64,000 bases of DNA, taken from positions 1 to 64,000 of the forward strand of contig CAIMLR010000035.1 of the NCBI GenBank assembly GCA_903842345.1. The letters are read 5' to 3'. The notes under the pieces were generated by a model. It worked only from the letters and a program-made list of their open reading frames with translations, was not told the origin of the DNA and made no database searches. The stretch is from an uncultured Myxococcales bacterium. Its GTDB lineage: Bacteria; Myxococcota_A; UBA9042. Each line of letters starts with the position of its first letter. Position 1 is the stretch's first letter. A program made the position numbers and the translations under genes. Shown here piece after piece: positions 8,595-17,170 of this stretch.

Positions 8595-9860
8595 ATGGCA
8601 CGTTGGTTGAAGCGGGATTCGTCCCTTGGGTTTGCAGTTCAGTCAAGCGGTTACACTGTGGCTGAAACCACTGGGTTTACCTACTTGCTGGCAGGGGATG
8701 ACGTGAGCGTTGACCTTGCCCGTGAGAATCAGGCGATCCAACTTCTTGAGGGTGTCGCAGGTGCTAACAGTGCCCCGCTGGCAGGCAGCAAGCACGGCGG
8801 GAAGGTGAAATTCAAAGTGCCTTTGCGTGGTTGCAAGGTTGCCTATGACCCGACTTCTACCATTGTCGGCAACACCCCGCCTGAGTTTGCCCTGATGGCG
8901 ATTGCCCTGGGTTCAGGCGTTGCCAATGCCCCGTTCACTTCTGCCTACGTTGCCGCTGCCTGTGACACGGGGGCTACCTACACGAGCGTGCCAACCACGG
9001 CGGGCACGTTCGTGCCGGGTCAGTTCTTTGTGTCTGACTCTGACGGCCTTGGGGGCAATCTGGCTACTGGCTGGGTCAAGTCCAAGTCGGGCACCCCTGC
9101 CACGTTGGTTCTGCATGACGCCACGATGTACCGTCCCGCCAGCGGGGACAACATCTATCCAACGGCTACGGCCTGTCTGACAACGACCCAGCCCAGCCCC
9201 TTGACCATCCGCTACGTCGGCACGTCTGGCCTTGGCTACGTCCTTGTAGGCTGCGTCTGCGAGTCTGCAACGATCTCCGCTGGTGCCCGTCAGGTGCCCG
9301 TGCTTGAACTGTCCTACACGTTCACAAGCCACACCCGTGACGCAACCATCGGCGGCATGCAGGTGCCTGTTGGCTATGAGAGGGTCGCACCTTCCATTAG
9401 TTCCAAGGGTTCCCGCCTGTTGGTCGCCGGAGCGGTCAAGGATGGCGTTGCCGACCTGAAGATTGACTACAAGGCCACGCTTGCCTTTGTGGACAGCCAC
9501 AACGCCCTACAGGGTGTGTCTGAATGCGTGGTTACGTCCAAGACCGTCAAGATCACCTGCTCTATCCCGATTGACAGTCTGGACACGTTGACCAACGGAT
9601 CTAGCCCGTATGAAACCAGCCTTGAGACCGGGGCAACCATCGGCGGGATCTGCCTGACTACGGGCACGATGCCGGGCAAGATTTGCAGCATCTTTGCCCC
9701 CGCAGTCCGTGTGTCTGCACAGCCAAAGTTGACCGACAAGGGCGGCTTCCTGTGTGAGCAGCTCGAATTTGAAGCCGCTGCCTACACGTCGGACGGCACA
9801 AGCACCACGACCGTTGACGCTTCGCCAGCAGACACCGTGTTTCGCGTCGCACTGGCTTAG
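8595..9860 (+). CDS. tail tube (major tail) protein
   Basis: The protein has 421 residues and is beta-rich, starting MARWLKRDSSLGFAVQSSGY. It lies between the presumed tail terminator and the tail assembly chaperones, the standard place for the tube protein whose hexamers stack to form the tail. It is longer than the typical 150-250 residues. This suggests an added surface domain, perhaps the middle part with TGATYTSVPTT and GQFFVSDSDGLGGN. Segments such as GKVKFKVPLRG and QLEFEAAAYTSDG resemble tube strands. A strong hairpin follows the gene, as behind the capsid gene, consistent with high expression. No sheath gene accompanies it, so the tail is probably non-contractile. Confidence 0.7.
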   Translation: MARWLKRDSSLGFAVQSSGYTVAETTGFTYLLAGDDVSVDLARENQAIQLLEGVAGANSAPLAGSKHGGKVKFKVPLRGCKVAYDPTSTIVGNTPPEFALMAIALGSGVANAPFTSAYVAAACDTGATYTSVPTTAGTFVPGQFFVSDSDGLGGNLATGWVKSKSGTPATLVLHDATMYRPASGDNIYPTATACLTTTQPSPLTIRYVGTSGLGYVLVGCVCESATISAGARQVPVLELSYTFTSHTRDATIGGMQVPVGYERVAPSISSKGSRLLVAGAVKDGVADLKIDYKATLAFVDSHNALQGVSECVVTSKTVKITCSIPIDSLDTLTNGSSPYETSLETGATIGGICLTTGTMPGKICSIFAPAVRVSAQPKLTDKGGFLCEQLEFEAAAYTSDGTSTTTVDASPADTVFRVALA

Positions 9861-9870
9861 CACCTGAAAC

Positions 9871-9913
9871 GGGATTGCGTGCCTCTCAGGGCATCCTAGG
9901 GGCACGCAATCCC
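9871..9913 (+). terminator. hairpin downstream of tail tube gene
   Basis: A perfect 13-bp inverted repeat, GGGATTGCGTGCC at 9871-9883 and GGCACGCAATCCC at 9901-9913, with a 17-base loop. It begins 10 bases after the tube stop and ends 35 bases before the next ATG. Like the capsid hairpins it lacks a T-run. Confidence 0.75.
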
Positions 9914-9948
9914 AAGTCCCGACACCATCCGCCACCAAGGAAACCACC

Positions 9949-10305
9949 ATGGCAATCATTCTCGCAACGACCAAGGACACGGTCACTCTTGTCCACTGCA
10001 ATGACCCCGACGTGAAGGCAAAGGAAGGCCAAGAGGGCTTCATTCCTGTTGGCGATGCTGCGGAAGTGGGCAAGGACGCTACCCGCGTCACCATCCGCCC
10101 CCTTGCAGGACACGAGATCCTTGCTACCTGGGGTGGCTCTGACTTTGGGGCTAAGTGCGTCACCATCGTCCTGAAGGCCGTGGTCAAGGTGGACGGGCAG
10201 ACGCCTGACGAAATGGCGATCAGGGAGTGGGGTTGGGATGTCCTCCGGGACTTGAAGGTCATCATTGAAGACCTCTCCACGGGCCCTACGGTAGCCCGCC
10301 TCTGA
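9949..10305 (+). CDS. tail assembly chaperone, short (zero-frame) form
   Basis: The protein has 118 residues and lies between the tube and tape measure genes, where lambda gpG-type chaperones are encoded. These coat the tape measure and recruit tube subunits and are absent from the mature tail. The sequence is mixed alpha/beta and ends VIIEDLSTGPTVARL. Near its end is a GGGCCCT slippery heptamer and a hairpin that should send a fraction of ribosomes into the -1 frame, giving the long form. The ribosome site is AAGGAAA before ATG 9949. Confidence 0.75.
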   Translation: MAIILATTKDTVTLVHCNDPDVKAKEGQEGFIPVGDAAEVGKDATRVTIRPLAGHEILATWGGSDFGAKCVTIVLKAVVKVDGQTPDEMAIREWGWDVLRDLKVIIEDLSTGPTVARL

Positions 10306-10649
10306 TTCTGGACGGTGGGCTTGAACCTGTAGATTGGGTTGAAAGATGGCGGCTTACGGCTGACCTAGCGGCTGACTTGGCCATGGTCAAGATGGATCAC
10401 CGCTGCGACCCAGACCAACCGTGTGACGGTCAAGGCTGGCAGTTTGACGGGCACGTCTTCAACGTCTGCCCGTATGACGCCCTGCAAGATCCCTACTTCG
10501 CAACGGCAAGCCACTTGGCCGATGCACAGGAAACGCAACCCTTGGCGGATTGGCCTGTGGGCTTCTCTTGGGGGATGTCATTCGCCATTCAGGTAATCAG
10601 GGCGGGCAGAATCCGAAAGGCTAGACGGGACGCAGCGGGGAACCTCTAA
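9949..10649 (+). CDS. tail assembly chaperone, long form made by -1 frameshift
   Basis: Slipping at 10281-10287 joins residues 1-113 of the short form to 120 residues read in the -1 frame, giving about 233 residues, the gpGT pattern. The -1 frame is open from 10269 to the TAA at 10647. It crosses the gap between the two annotated-looking frames with protein-like sequence (LEPVDWVERWRLTADLAADL). The region from TTG 10377 or ATG 10383 could also be read as a separate 90-residue gene, but it has no good ribosome site. The extension carries a Cys-rich patch, CDPDQPCDGQGW, then NVCPYD. The long form is expected to bridge the chaperone shell to the tape measure. Confidence 0.75.
10281..10321 (+). 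promoter_or_regulatory. -1 programmed ribosomal frameshift signal
   Basis: The slippery heptamer G GGC CCT lies at 10281-10287, in register with the zero frame, so both tRNAs can re-pair on GGG and CCC. After a 5-base spacer comes an 8-bp stem, AGCCCGCC at 10293-10300 with GGTGGGCT at 10314-10321 (one G-U pair). Its 13-base loop contains the zero-frame TGA (10303-10305). Order, spacing and location match known tail chaperone frameshift sites. Confidence 0.75.
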
Positions 10650-10650
10650 C

Positions 10651-10661
10651 GGTGGCTATCG
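10651..10661 (+). promoter_or_regulatory. phage intergenic element GGTGGCTATCG, copy 3
   Basis: Exact copy of the 11-mer, one base after the TAA of the chaperone long form and 24 bases before the tape measure GTG. The gap also holds the tape measure ribosome site GGAGGT. Confidence 0.6.
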
Positions 10662-10685
10662 TGCCCCTGATTTGGAGGTATCTCA

Positions 10686-13100
10686 GTGGCAATCCCAGCG
10701 GCAAAGGTAGAGACCCGAATCAGCCTTGACGTAGAGGATCGGGCTTCCAAAGGAATTCGGGACGCACACGGGGCAGTCCGGGACTTTGGCCATGAGGCTG
10801 AAGGCCTTGGGGGCAAGTTCCACGAAGCGGGAGAACAGGCCACGGGTGCAATGTCCAAGGTGTCACGCCTTGGCCGTCCCCTTGCAGGCTTTGCAGGCGA
10901 AGCAAAGGGAGAAGTCCAAGAACTTGCCCACGGTTTGCACGGCTTTGCCCTCATCACTGAACTAGTCCCAGGTCCGATCGGCATGGCCGTTGGCGCTATC
11001 GCAGGCTTGACCGCTGGCATGTACCTGCTTGGCAAGCACTTGGAAGAGGGCGAAGCCAAGATGAGGCTGATCGGGGCAACGGGTGGCTCTGAACTCAAGT
11101 CCAAGTTTGACCTGTCGGCAGACGGTGCCGTGAAGTTGTCCAACTCCCTTGAGACGTTGGCAGCCAAGGGGATCACCCCGACCAATGAACTACTTGAGCA
11201 AATCAAACAGAACGCAGAAGCCATGGGTAAGGATGGCGGGGAAGCGATGGCTGCTTGGGCACTTGCTGCGGCAAAGGGTCCCGAGGAACTAAAGAAGTGG
11301 TCTGAGGAATTCGGCAAACTGGCAGGAATGATTGACAGCCGTAAGGACGTGGCGATCAGGCTTGGCCTTGACGCGACAGCCCTGGGTATCGCCAAGGAAC
11401 TGACGGCTGAACAGCAACAGCAGAAGGAAATTGAGGATGCGGTAGACAAGGCAGCGGTTGCACACACTGAGGTAATGACCCTCTACAACACCCGCAATGC
11501 CCAACTGGCAGAAGCCAGCAACACGTCCAACAGCATTGATAAGCACAACCACGAAGTTGCGGCAGAAGAACTACAGAAGATCCTCAGGACGCAGGAAGAC
11601 ATTGAAGCCCAGCAGAAGGCCAAACTGGAGACAATCCAGAAGACCCGCGATGCATCCAAGCAGGCAGCCCTTGAACAGGGGATGTTTGACCGTGAGATGA
11701 GGGACAAGGCTTCTGAGGCTCTGTCTACTTCCGACAAGAGGGAAGCCAACCAAATCCGTATGAACATTGCCAAGCGGGAAGAGGGACGGGCAACCGTCCA
11801 ACTGACTGCCTTTGACAAGGCACACGGGGATGTCCTTGACGCGAACTTGCAGAAGGATCGGGACGCCATCGTGTCCAAACTGGACGCGGGCAAAGCCGCA
11901 GAAGCCGCAGCCATTGCCGAGCGGAAGGCACTTGCCAAGGCAGCGGCAGACGCAGGCAAGAAGCACCGGGAAGAGGCAGCGGCACACGAGATTGCCTTGG
12001 CCAAGGCCGTGGCTGAGACCAAGGCAGGCTATGCCAACCTTGCAGCCCGTTCACAGGGGCCCGAGGCGATGGCAGACGCCAACCTTGCCAACATTCGAGC
12101 TGCTGCAATCCGTGAACTTGACGCAATCCGTGCCGACACCAAGAAGAAGGGTGACGTCAAACTTGCAGAGTCCAAGGCCGTTGAAGTCAAACTGATTCAG
12201 CAGGAAGCCGACCTTGCACAGGAAGCCGTCACCCGCAAGATCGGGTTGGAACGTGGGGCACAGGATGCTGAGGGGAACTTGGCAACGACTCGGCTACAGG
12301 CCGAACGGGATCAGGCTGAACGGTCTGGGGACATCGACAAGACCCGTGCTTTGGACAAGGAACTGAACAGCCGCAGTCTGAACGCTGAACTACTCGGGTT
12401 GGAACGGGAACTGAATGACGCCAAGCAGCAACTGTATGGGGCTGACCTTGAGGCGTTCAAGCGTACCAATGACGCCAAGGTCAACGATGCCAGGGCGAAG
12501 AACTCATCCAAGAACGCAGGGGATGAGGACAAGAACTATCACGATGATTTGTCCAAGGCAGCCGACAAAGCCTCCGGGGCAATCAGTGCCGTGGAACGTG
12601 CCGGGGGCAAGTCGGGGGCTGCCCTTTCAAGTGCGGCTAAGTCTGCACAGCAACTAACAAAGGACTGGAAAGGTATCACCGCTGCTGGGCCTGACATGAT
12701 CAGTGCTGCGGGTGGCGTTGCGGCTTCCTTTGTGGACGGGGAGAAAGAGAAAGCAGCCATCATGGCAATCACTGAGGCTGCGGCTGCGGCTGCAAGTTTC
12801 GCTACGGGCAACATCCCCGGTGGTGTCGGACATGCCACGTCAGCAGCCCTGTATGCCTCTGTGGCGGGTGGTCTGATCGGTGGGGGTTCGTCTGCGGCAG
12901 GTGCCCCAAGCGGGGCTTCTGGGGGCACGTCTAGCAATGGCAGCGGGAACCCGTTCAGCCCCTCGGGTGGTGGTGCCAATAGCCCGCCCGTCGTCAACGT
13001 CTACTACGGGGTTCTTGGCACGCAGCAACAGCAGGGCTTGATGCTGCAACAGGCCATTGCGGCTACCAAGGGCACTGGATACAGCGGCAAGGGGATCTAA
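10686..13100 (+). CDS. tail tape measure protein
   Basis: The protein has 804 residues and is the longest helical virion protein here, following the tail chaperones. Tape measure proteins set tail length at about 1.5 angstrom per residue, so the tail should be near 120 nm. The N-terminus (VETRISLDVEDRASKGIRDAHGAVRDFG) is typical. A hydrophobic segment lies near residues 88-120 (LVPGPIGMAVGAIAGLTAGMYL). Residues about 230-640 are a nearly continuous Ala/Glu/Lys coiled coil. A Gly/Ala membrane-like stretch and a Gly/Ser-rich tail follow. The start is GTG 10686 with GGAGGT six bases upstream. No lysozyme or peptidase domain is seen in it. Confidence 0.9.
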   Translation: MAIPAAKVETRISLDVEDRASKGIRDAHGAVRDFGHEAEGLGGKFHEAGEQATGAMSKVSRLGRPLAGFAGEAKGEVQELAHGLHGFALITELVPGPIGMAVGAIAGLTAGMYLLGKHLEEGEAKMRLIGATGGSELKSKFDLSADGAVKLSNSLETLAAKGITPTNELLEQIKQNAEAMGKDGGEAMAAWALAAAKGPEELKKWSEEFGKLAGMIDSRKDVAIRLGLDATALGIAKELTAEQQQQKEIEDAVDKAAVAHTEVMTLYNTRNAQLAEASNTSNSIDKHNHEVAAEELQKILRTQEDIEAQQKAKLETIQKTRDASKQAALEQGMFDREMRDKASEALSTSDKREANQIRMNIAKREEGRATVQLTAFDKAHGDVLDANLQKDRDAIVSKLDAGKAAEAAAIAERKALAKAAADAGKKHREEAAAHEIALAKAVAETKAGYANLAARSQGPEAMADANLANIRAAAIRELDAIRADTKKKGDVKLAESKAVEVKLIQQEADLAQEAVTRKIGLERGAQDAEGNLATTRLQAERDQAERSGDIDKTRALDKELNSRSLNAELLGLERELNDAKQQLYGADLEAFKRTNDAKVNDARAKNSSKNAGDEDKNYHDDLSKAADKASGAISAVERAGGKSGAALSSAAKSAQQLTKDWKGITAAGPDMISAAGGVAASFVDGEKEKAAIMAITEAAAAAASFATGNIPGGVGHATSAALYASVAGGLIGGGSSAAGAPSGASGGTSSNGSGNPFSPSGGGANSPPVVNVYYGVLGTQQQQGLMLQQAIAATKGTGYSGKGI

Positions 13101-13768
13101 TGATCTGCCTGAATACTAAAGACAACTGGGCACTTGCACAGGTGACGGTCACGGTCAGCGGCACGCCGCACAACTGGGCTTGTCCGTCCAACATCCTGTG
13201 TGCGTCAGAAGCCATCTACGACTTCACGAACTGGTTTGACGGTGCCTTCTACCCCAAGAACGCCACCCCGAACTTTGACCGCAACGCCACGGACGGCGGG
13301 ATCAAACTCACGGTGGCATTCACAACGTCATGGGGCGGATCACCGCAGACGGTCACGATTGCCCCGAACGCCACGGCTACGGCCTTGCTGGGCTTCGTGA
13401 CGGCTACGGGCAACACCCTGACTGCGGCAAGTTCTGCTGCGGGGACGTGGGCACCTGCACAGGCTGGCGGGCTGATCACTTACGGCCTTGACTACCCGAT
13501 GCTTGAGGGCACCGGGGACGCAGCGGGAGCGGGTGCGATCCGTAGTGGTGTACCTGGGTTGGCGAACTGTAAGCCCGTGGTTGAAGCCGTCTGCAATCCG
13601 ACCGATGCAGCCCGTTTGGCTTCTGTCCTTGCCCGTCTGCCGACATACCGCAGGGGCTTGATCTACAAGCCCCTTGATCAGACGTGGCACTACCTGTCCT
13701 TTGGTGCCGTCAGCCGTGCCAACGCAGGACACACCCTCTACAAATTCTCCTTTGACGTGAGCAGGTAA
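13100..13768 (+). CDS. probable distal tail protein
   Basis: The protein has 222 residues. Its ATG shares one base with the tape measure stop (taATG). It is beta-rich with aromatic strands (YDFTNWFDGAFYPKN, RGLIYKPLDQTWHYLSFGAV). The first gene after the tape measure in siphophages normally encodes the distal tail protein that starts the tail tip, and the size fits. This is positional inference only. Asn- and Thr-rich loops suggest surface exposure. Confidence 0.55.
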   Translation: MICLNTKDNWALAQVTVTVSGTPHNWACPSNILCASEAIYDFTNWFDGAFYPKNATPNFDRNATDGGIKLTVAFTTSWGGSPQTVTIAPNATATALLGFVTATGNTLTAASSAAGTWAPAQAGGLITYGLDYPMLEGTGDAAGAGAIRSGVPGLANCKPVVEAVCNPTDAARLASVLARLPTYRRGLIYKPLDQTWHYLSFGAVSRANAGHTLYKFSFDVSR

Positions 13769-13772
13769 CGCT

Positions 13773-14537
13773 ATGGCCGGTGCACGAATCCAGAGTTACG
13801 CCTATTCCGAGGGTCCGTCAGCCGTTGGGGCTGCGGCACCTGCTACGGCAAAGTACCAAGGCGTTCAGACCTTGGCCGTCATTGAACAGGCCTACCCCGC
13901 AGACACGACCTATGCACGCCCGTCCACCGCGACGCTTTGGGATGACCTGTTGGTGTCCTGGGGTGTGTCCCTTTCGTCTGCCTATCCGATGGGGGGACAT
14001 GCAGGGCACTACGCCATCACCTACAGCACAACGACCCAGAGGGTCACGATTGCAAGCACCAACGGGGTTGCCTTCCGTCCTGTCATGGTTGGGCAAGGCA
14101 ACGTCTACCTGGGTTTCACTCAGGATCTATCGTCGGCTGCGGGGTGGGCAACGACTTGGACGGGTGCCAGTGCCCCCCGTGGTGTCGTTGAACTTGTCGG
14201 CTTGACCGTCAAGCCCGCAGAGGATGGGGCAAAGGTCACGTTGACCCGCTATCGCCATGGCCGGGGCGTGGCTACTGGCTGGGGCAATACCTACGTTCAC
14301 CACGTCACGATTTGGATGAGGGCAGAGGACGGCATCACGGGCAACCTGAACAAGGGTTGGTGTGTGACTGGCCGTGTCCGCTTCTACCAAGGTGCCACGT
14401 TGACCGCCTACAGCCCAACGAACCTTGCAGGCTACTTGGACGGCTACGTGGTCAACGCCAGCGGTCTGAAAGCCTACGGGACTTCTGAGGACTTTCTAAC
14501 GATGGATCTGACCATTGCAACAGGCAGGACGCCATGA
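13773..14537 (+). CDS. tail tip protein, function unknown
   Basis: The protein has 254 residues and is predominantly beta, with many Tyr, Trp and Thr residues (STATLWDDLLVSWGVSL, YVHHVTIWMRAEDGI). It lies between the presumed distal tail protein and the large tail hub, so it probably belongs to the tail tip or baseplate. Its stop overlaps the next start (ATGA), indicating coupled synthesis with the hub. No enzymatic motif is seen. Confidence 0.6.
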   Translation: MAGARIQSYAYSEGPSAVGAAAPATAKYQGVQTLAVIEQAYPADTTYARPSTATLWDDLLVSWGVSLSSAYPMGGHAGHYAITYSTTTQRVTIASTNGVAFRPVMVGQGNVYLGFTQDLSSAAGWATTWTGASAPRGVVELVGLTVKPAEDGAKVTLTRYRHGRGVATGWGNTYVHHVTIWMRAEDGITGNLNKGWCVTGRVRFYQGATLTAYSPTNLAGYLDGYVVNASGLKAYGTSEDFLTMDLTIATGRTP

Positions 14538-17167
14538 TTTGGAACGCCTTACAGTACGGATGGGGTGTCAACTGGTGGCTGACCATTGGGGGCATCGATT
14601 GTGCGTGGTCAGAAGCGAGTTACAACGGCACGTTGCCCGCTGGATTCAGTCACGGCCTGCGGGCTTTGGAGATCGGCAAGTCAGCAGAAGTTGGCCAAGC
14701 GGTTGACCGTGACACGGGTATGGGTCAAGGGCTTCCACTCACGTTCAGCCTGTTGTCTCAGTACGGGGCAGCGGCTTGGATGCAGGCACCTACGGCAACC
14801 ACCGTGTTGACCGCCAATTGCATCAAGACCGATGGCACGTTGACGGTCAAGGACACGTCGGCATTCCCGGCTGCGTCCTACGGTGCCCCCGTGACGATCT
14901 ACATTGGCCTTGAGGCAATCACCTACACGGGGAAGACTTCCACGACCTTCACAGGCTGTGGACGGGGCTGCTTTGGTTCGTTGGCCACGGCACACTTCTA
15001 CGGAACCCAGGGTGGGACGGTCACGGACAAGCCCCGTGTCTGGCGTGGTCGGGAGATCCGCCTGTATGCAGCCCCAGTCAGCCCGGACGGCCACACGACC
15101 GGGGCTGTCTTGACGGATGAGTCCTTGGAAGTCTGGCGGGGTTTCATCGATCAGGGCCCGTACAGGGACAAAGCCGACAAGTTCACGATTGAAGCCTTGG
15201 CTTTGGATCGCATCTTGACCAATCCCCTGCCTGCGGGCTTGACGGGCACTGTCCTTGGTTTGGATGCACGGGCACCTATCGACCCCGCATCGTACCTACA
15301 CGTTGCGGTCAACGCCTATGACAACAGCAGCCCCACGCCGTTGGTCGTGACGGGCTACCCTTGGGAAGTTCTGATCACTCCCTTTGCAGGCCTTGCCCCG
15401 GGCACGTTGCTGTCCTTGGCAGAGCAGAAGGATCTGATCCACACGGCTTGGACTCAGGCACTGATCGATGTCGGGGCACCTGCTGTCCTGTTGCAGTGGC
15501 ACGATACGGGCACGGTTGACCCGTCTGCGGACATCGGGGGCTTCCACAGCACAGCCGTGTTTGTCTACCCCGCCAACAGTGCGATCTACAAGACGATCCT
15601 AACGGTCAACGTCAACGGGCACTTGAAGCGGGATCAGTTTCCCCAGTGGTGGACGGGTGGCCTTGGTGCCTACGTCGGGGGCAATCCTGAGACCTTTGGG
15701 ATCAACTGGGTGACGGGGCTACGGCTGCTGCCACCTTCCAACGTGAACTTTGACTATGTTGACTTCCCCTACACCTTGAAGGTCAGCCTTGATTCAGCAG
15801 CCGATGCCGTGCCCGCCTACGGCACGGTCAAGATCGGGGACGTTGAACTTCTCTACAAGTCGTCTGTGACCGTGGGCAACGTGGCCTACCTGAACGGCCT
15901 AAGCCCTGTGTCCAACACGACGGGCTATGACTGGGTGCCCCCGAATGACACCGTGACGCAGAAGGCATCGATCCAGTTCAGCCGTACAGGCTTGGCACCC
16001 GATGTCATCTTGCACTTGCTGCAATCGTCCGGTGGCTTGATGGGGGGCGGCTACTGGGACTCTTGGGGCTACGGGGAAGGCTACGGGCTTCCTGACTCTG
16101 CCGTTGATCAGACAAGTATGTCCGTCCTGTTGGGCGGGATTGAAAGCGATCTGAATCTGCGGGTAGGGGGATCTGCCGTCAGCCTTCAGGACATGATGTC
16201 GGGCATGCTGGCGTTGACTCAGAGGGGGCTTGTAGCCCGTCCTGATTCGTCCGGTTCTGTCCGCCTTGGTGTCGTCAGCACGAACGTCAACGGCAGTTGG
16301 TACAAGACCAAGATCACCGATGACCACCTGTTGGCCTTCAACGGCGATCCGATCACGGCGATCCGCAAACGTGACCCTGTGACGCAGATCAAGGTTGCCT
16401 TGACGACCGATGCAGCAGGCAAAGGCGGGTCACAGCCCTACACGATGCAGGAAACGGCGGGAGTCCTTGAGTCTGGCGGGCAGACGCTTGACCTAACCCT
16501 GTCGCTTGACGGGGCACAGGCACACGCAGACAGCCTGATCAAGATCTGGGGTGCGGCAATCCTTGCACAGACCCACTCGGTTCAGACCGTGGAAGTCCGT
16601 GTGGTTCCGTGGCTTGACGTGGTTACGGGTGACCTGTGCCGTCTGGAAACGACCCACCCGGCGTTGTGGAACTGGGCAACGGCAACGGAAGGGTACACGG
16701 GGCAAGCCCGCTGCATGGGTGCCCGTCGTGACCTGGGTCAAGGTGCCCTGATTCTGACCCTGCTGATCCAAGGTGGTCCGACCGTGGCGGGTATCTCTCC
16801 CGCTGCCCAGATCGCTTGGTTTGACAGCGGATCTGCCCCTACCTTGGTCAACATTGAAGCCCGTTTCAACGCCTACATGCAGCAGGCGATCACCGAGAAC
16901 GCGGGCAACCCGATCGTGCTCACGCACTACATGCCGGGCTACGGCACAGAAGCCAGTGGTGGCTATCTGACTGTCAGTGCAGCGGCTTTGGTGAACGTGT
17001 CCGGGACGGACTACTGCCAGTTGACGATCAGCAGCCACGCAGGCCTTAGCGGGTCACTGTCCACTTCGCAACGGTCAACCTTGACCCTGCCCGCTGGGGG
17101 CTTTGCAGGTTGCACGGACTGGCAGCGGATGTTTGCACACGCCGATGACGGCACGTTCTGGGGGTAG
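14534..17167 (+). CDS. large tail hub / tip protein
   Basis: The protein has 877 residues. It is the largest tail-tip gene and the best candidate for the hub that closes the tube and carries receptor-binding parts. The N-terminal 90 residues (ALQYGWGVNWWLTIGG, EIGKSAEVGQAVDRDTGMGQGLPLTF) resemble the curved strands of hub proteins. Further on are repeated beta segments, a Gly/Tyr loop (GGGYWDSWGYGEGYGLPDS) at about residues 513-531, and a C-terminal part containing VRVVPWLDVVTGDLCRLE, a pattern seen in hub proteins. Length is normal for such proteins. It overlaps the upstream gene by four bases. Confidence 0.6.
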   Translation: MIWNALQYGWGVNWWLTIGGIDCAWSEASYNGTLPAGFSHGLRALEIGKSAEVGQAVDRDTGMGQGLPLTFSLLSQYGAAAWMQAPTATTVLTANCIKTDGTLTVKDTSAFPAASYGAPVTIYIGLEAITYTGKTSTTFTGCGRGCFGSLATAHFYGTQGGTVTDKPRVWRGREIRLYAAPVSPDGHTTGAVLTDESLEVWRGFIDQGPYRDKADKFTIEALALDRILTNPLPAGLTGTVLGLDARAPIDPASYLHVAVNAYDNSSPTPLVVTGYPWEVLITPFAGLAPGTLLSLAEQKDLIHTAWTQALIDVGAPAVLLQWHDTGTVDPSADIGGFHSTAVFVYPANSAIYKTILTVNVNGHLKRDQFPQWWTGGLGAYVGGNPETFGINWVTGLRLLPPSNVNFDYVDFPYTLKVSLDSAADAVPAYGTVKIGDVELLYKSSVTVGNVAYLNGLSPVSNTTGYDWVPPNDTVTQKASIQFSRTGLAPDVILHLLQSSGGLMGGGYWDSWGYGEGYGLPDSAVDQTSMSVLLGGIESDLNLRVGGSAVSLQDMMSGMLALTQRGLVARPDSSGSVRLGVVSTNVNGSWYKTKITDDHLLAFNGDPITAIRKRDPVTQIKVALTTDAAGKGGSQPYTMQETAGVLESGGQTLDLTLSLDGAQAHADSLIKIWGAAILAQTHSVQTVEVRVVPWLDVVTGDLCRLETTHPALWNWATATEGYTGQARCMGARRDLGQGALILTLLIQGGPTVAGISPAAQIAWFDSGSAPTLVNIEARFNAYMQQAITENAGNPIVLTHYMPGYGTEASGGYLTVSAAALVNVSGTDYCQLTISSHAGLSGSLSTSQRSTLTLPAGGFAGCTDWQRMFAHADDGTFWG

Positions 17168-17170
17168 TTC

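Noticed and set aside
10377-10649. Separate 90-residue gene
   Set aside because: It is better explained as the -1 frame extension of the tail chaperone: there is no ribosome site, and the frame is open back to 10269.
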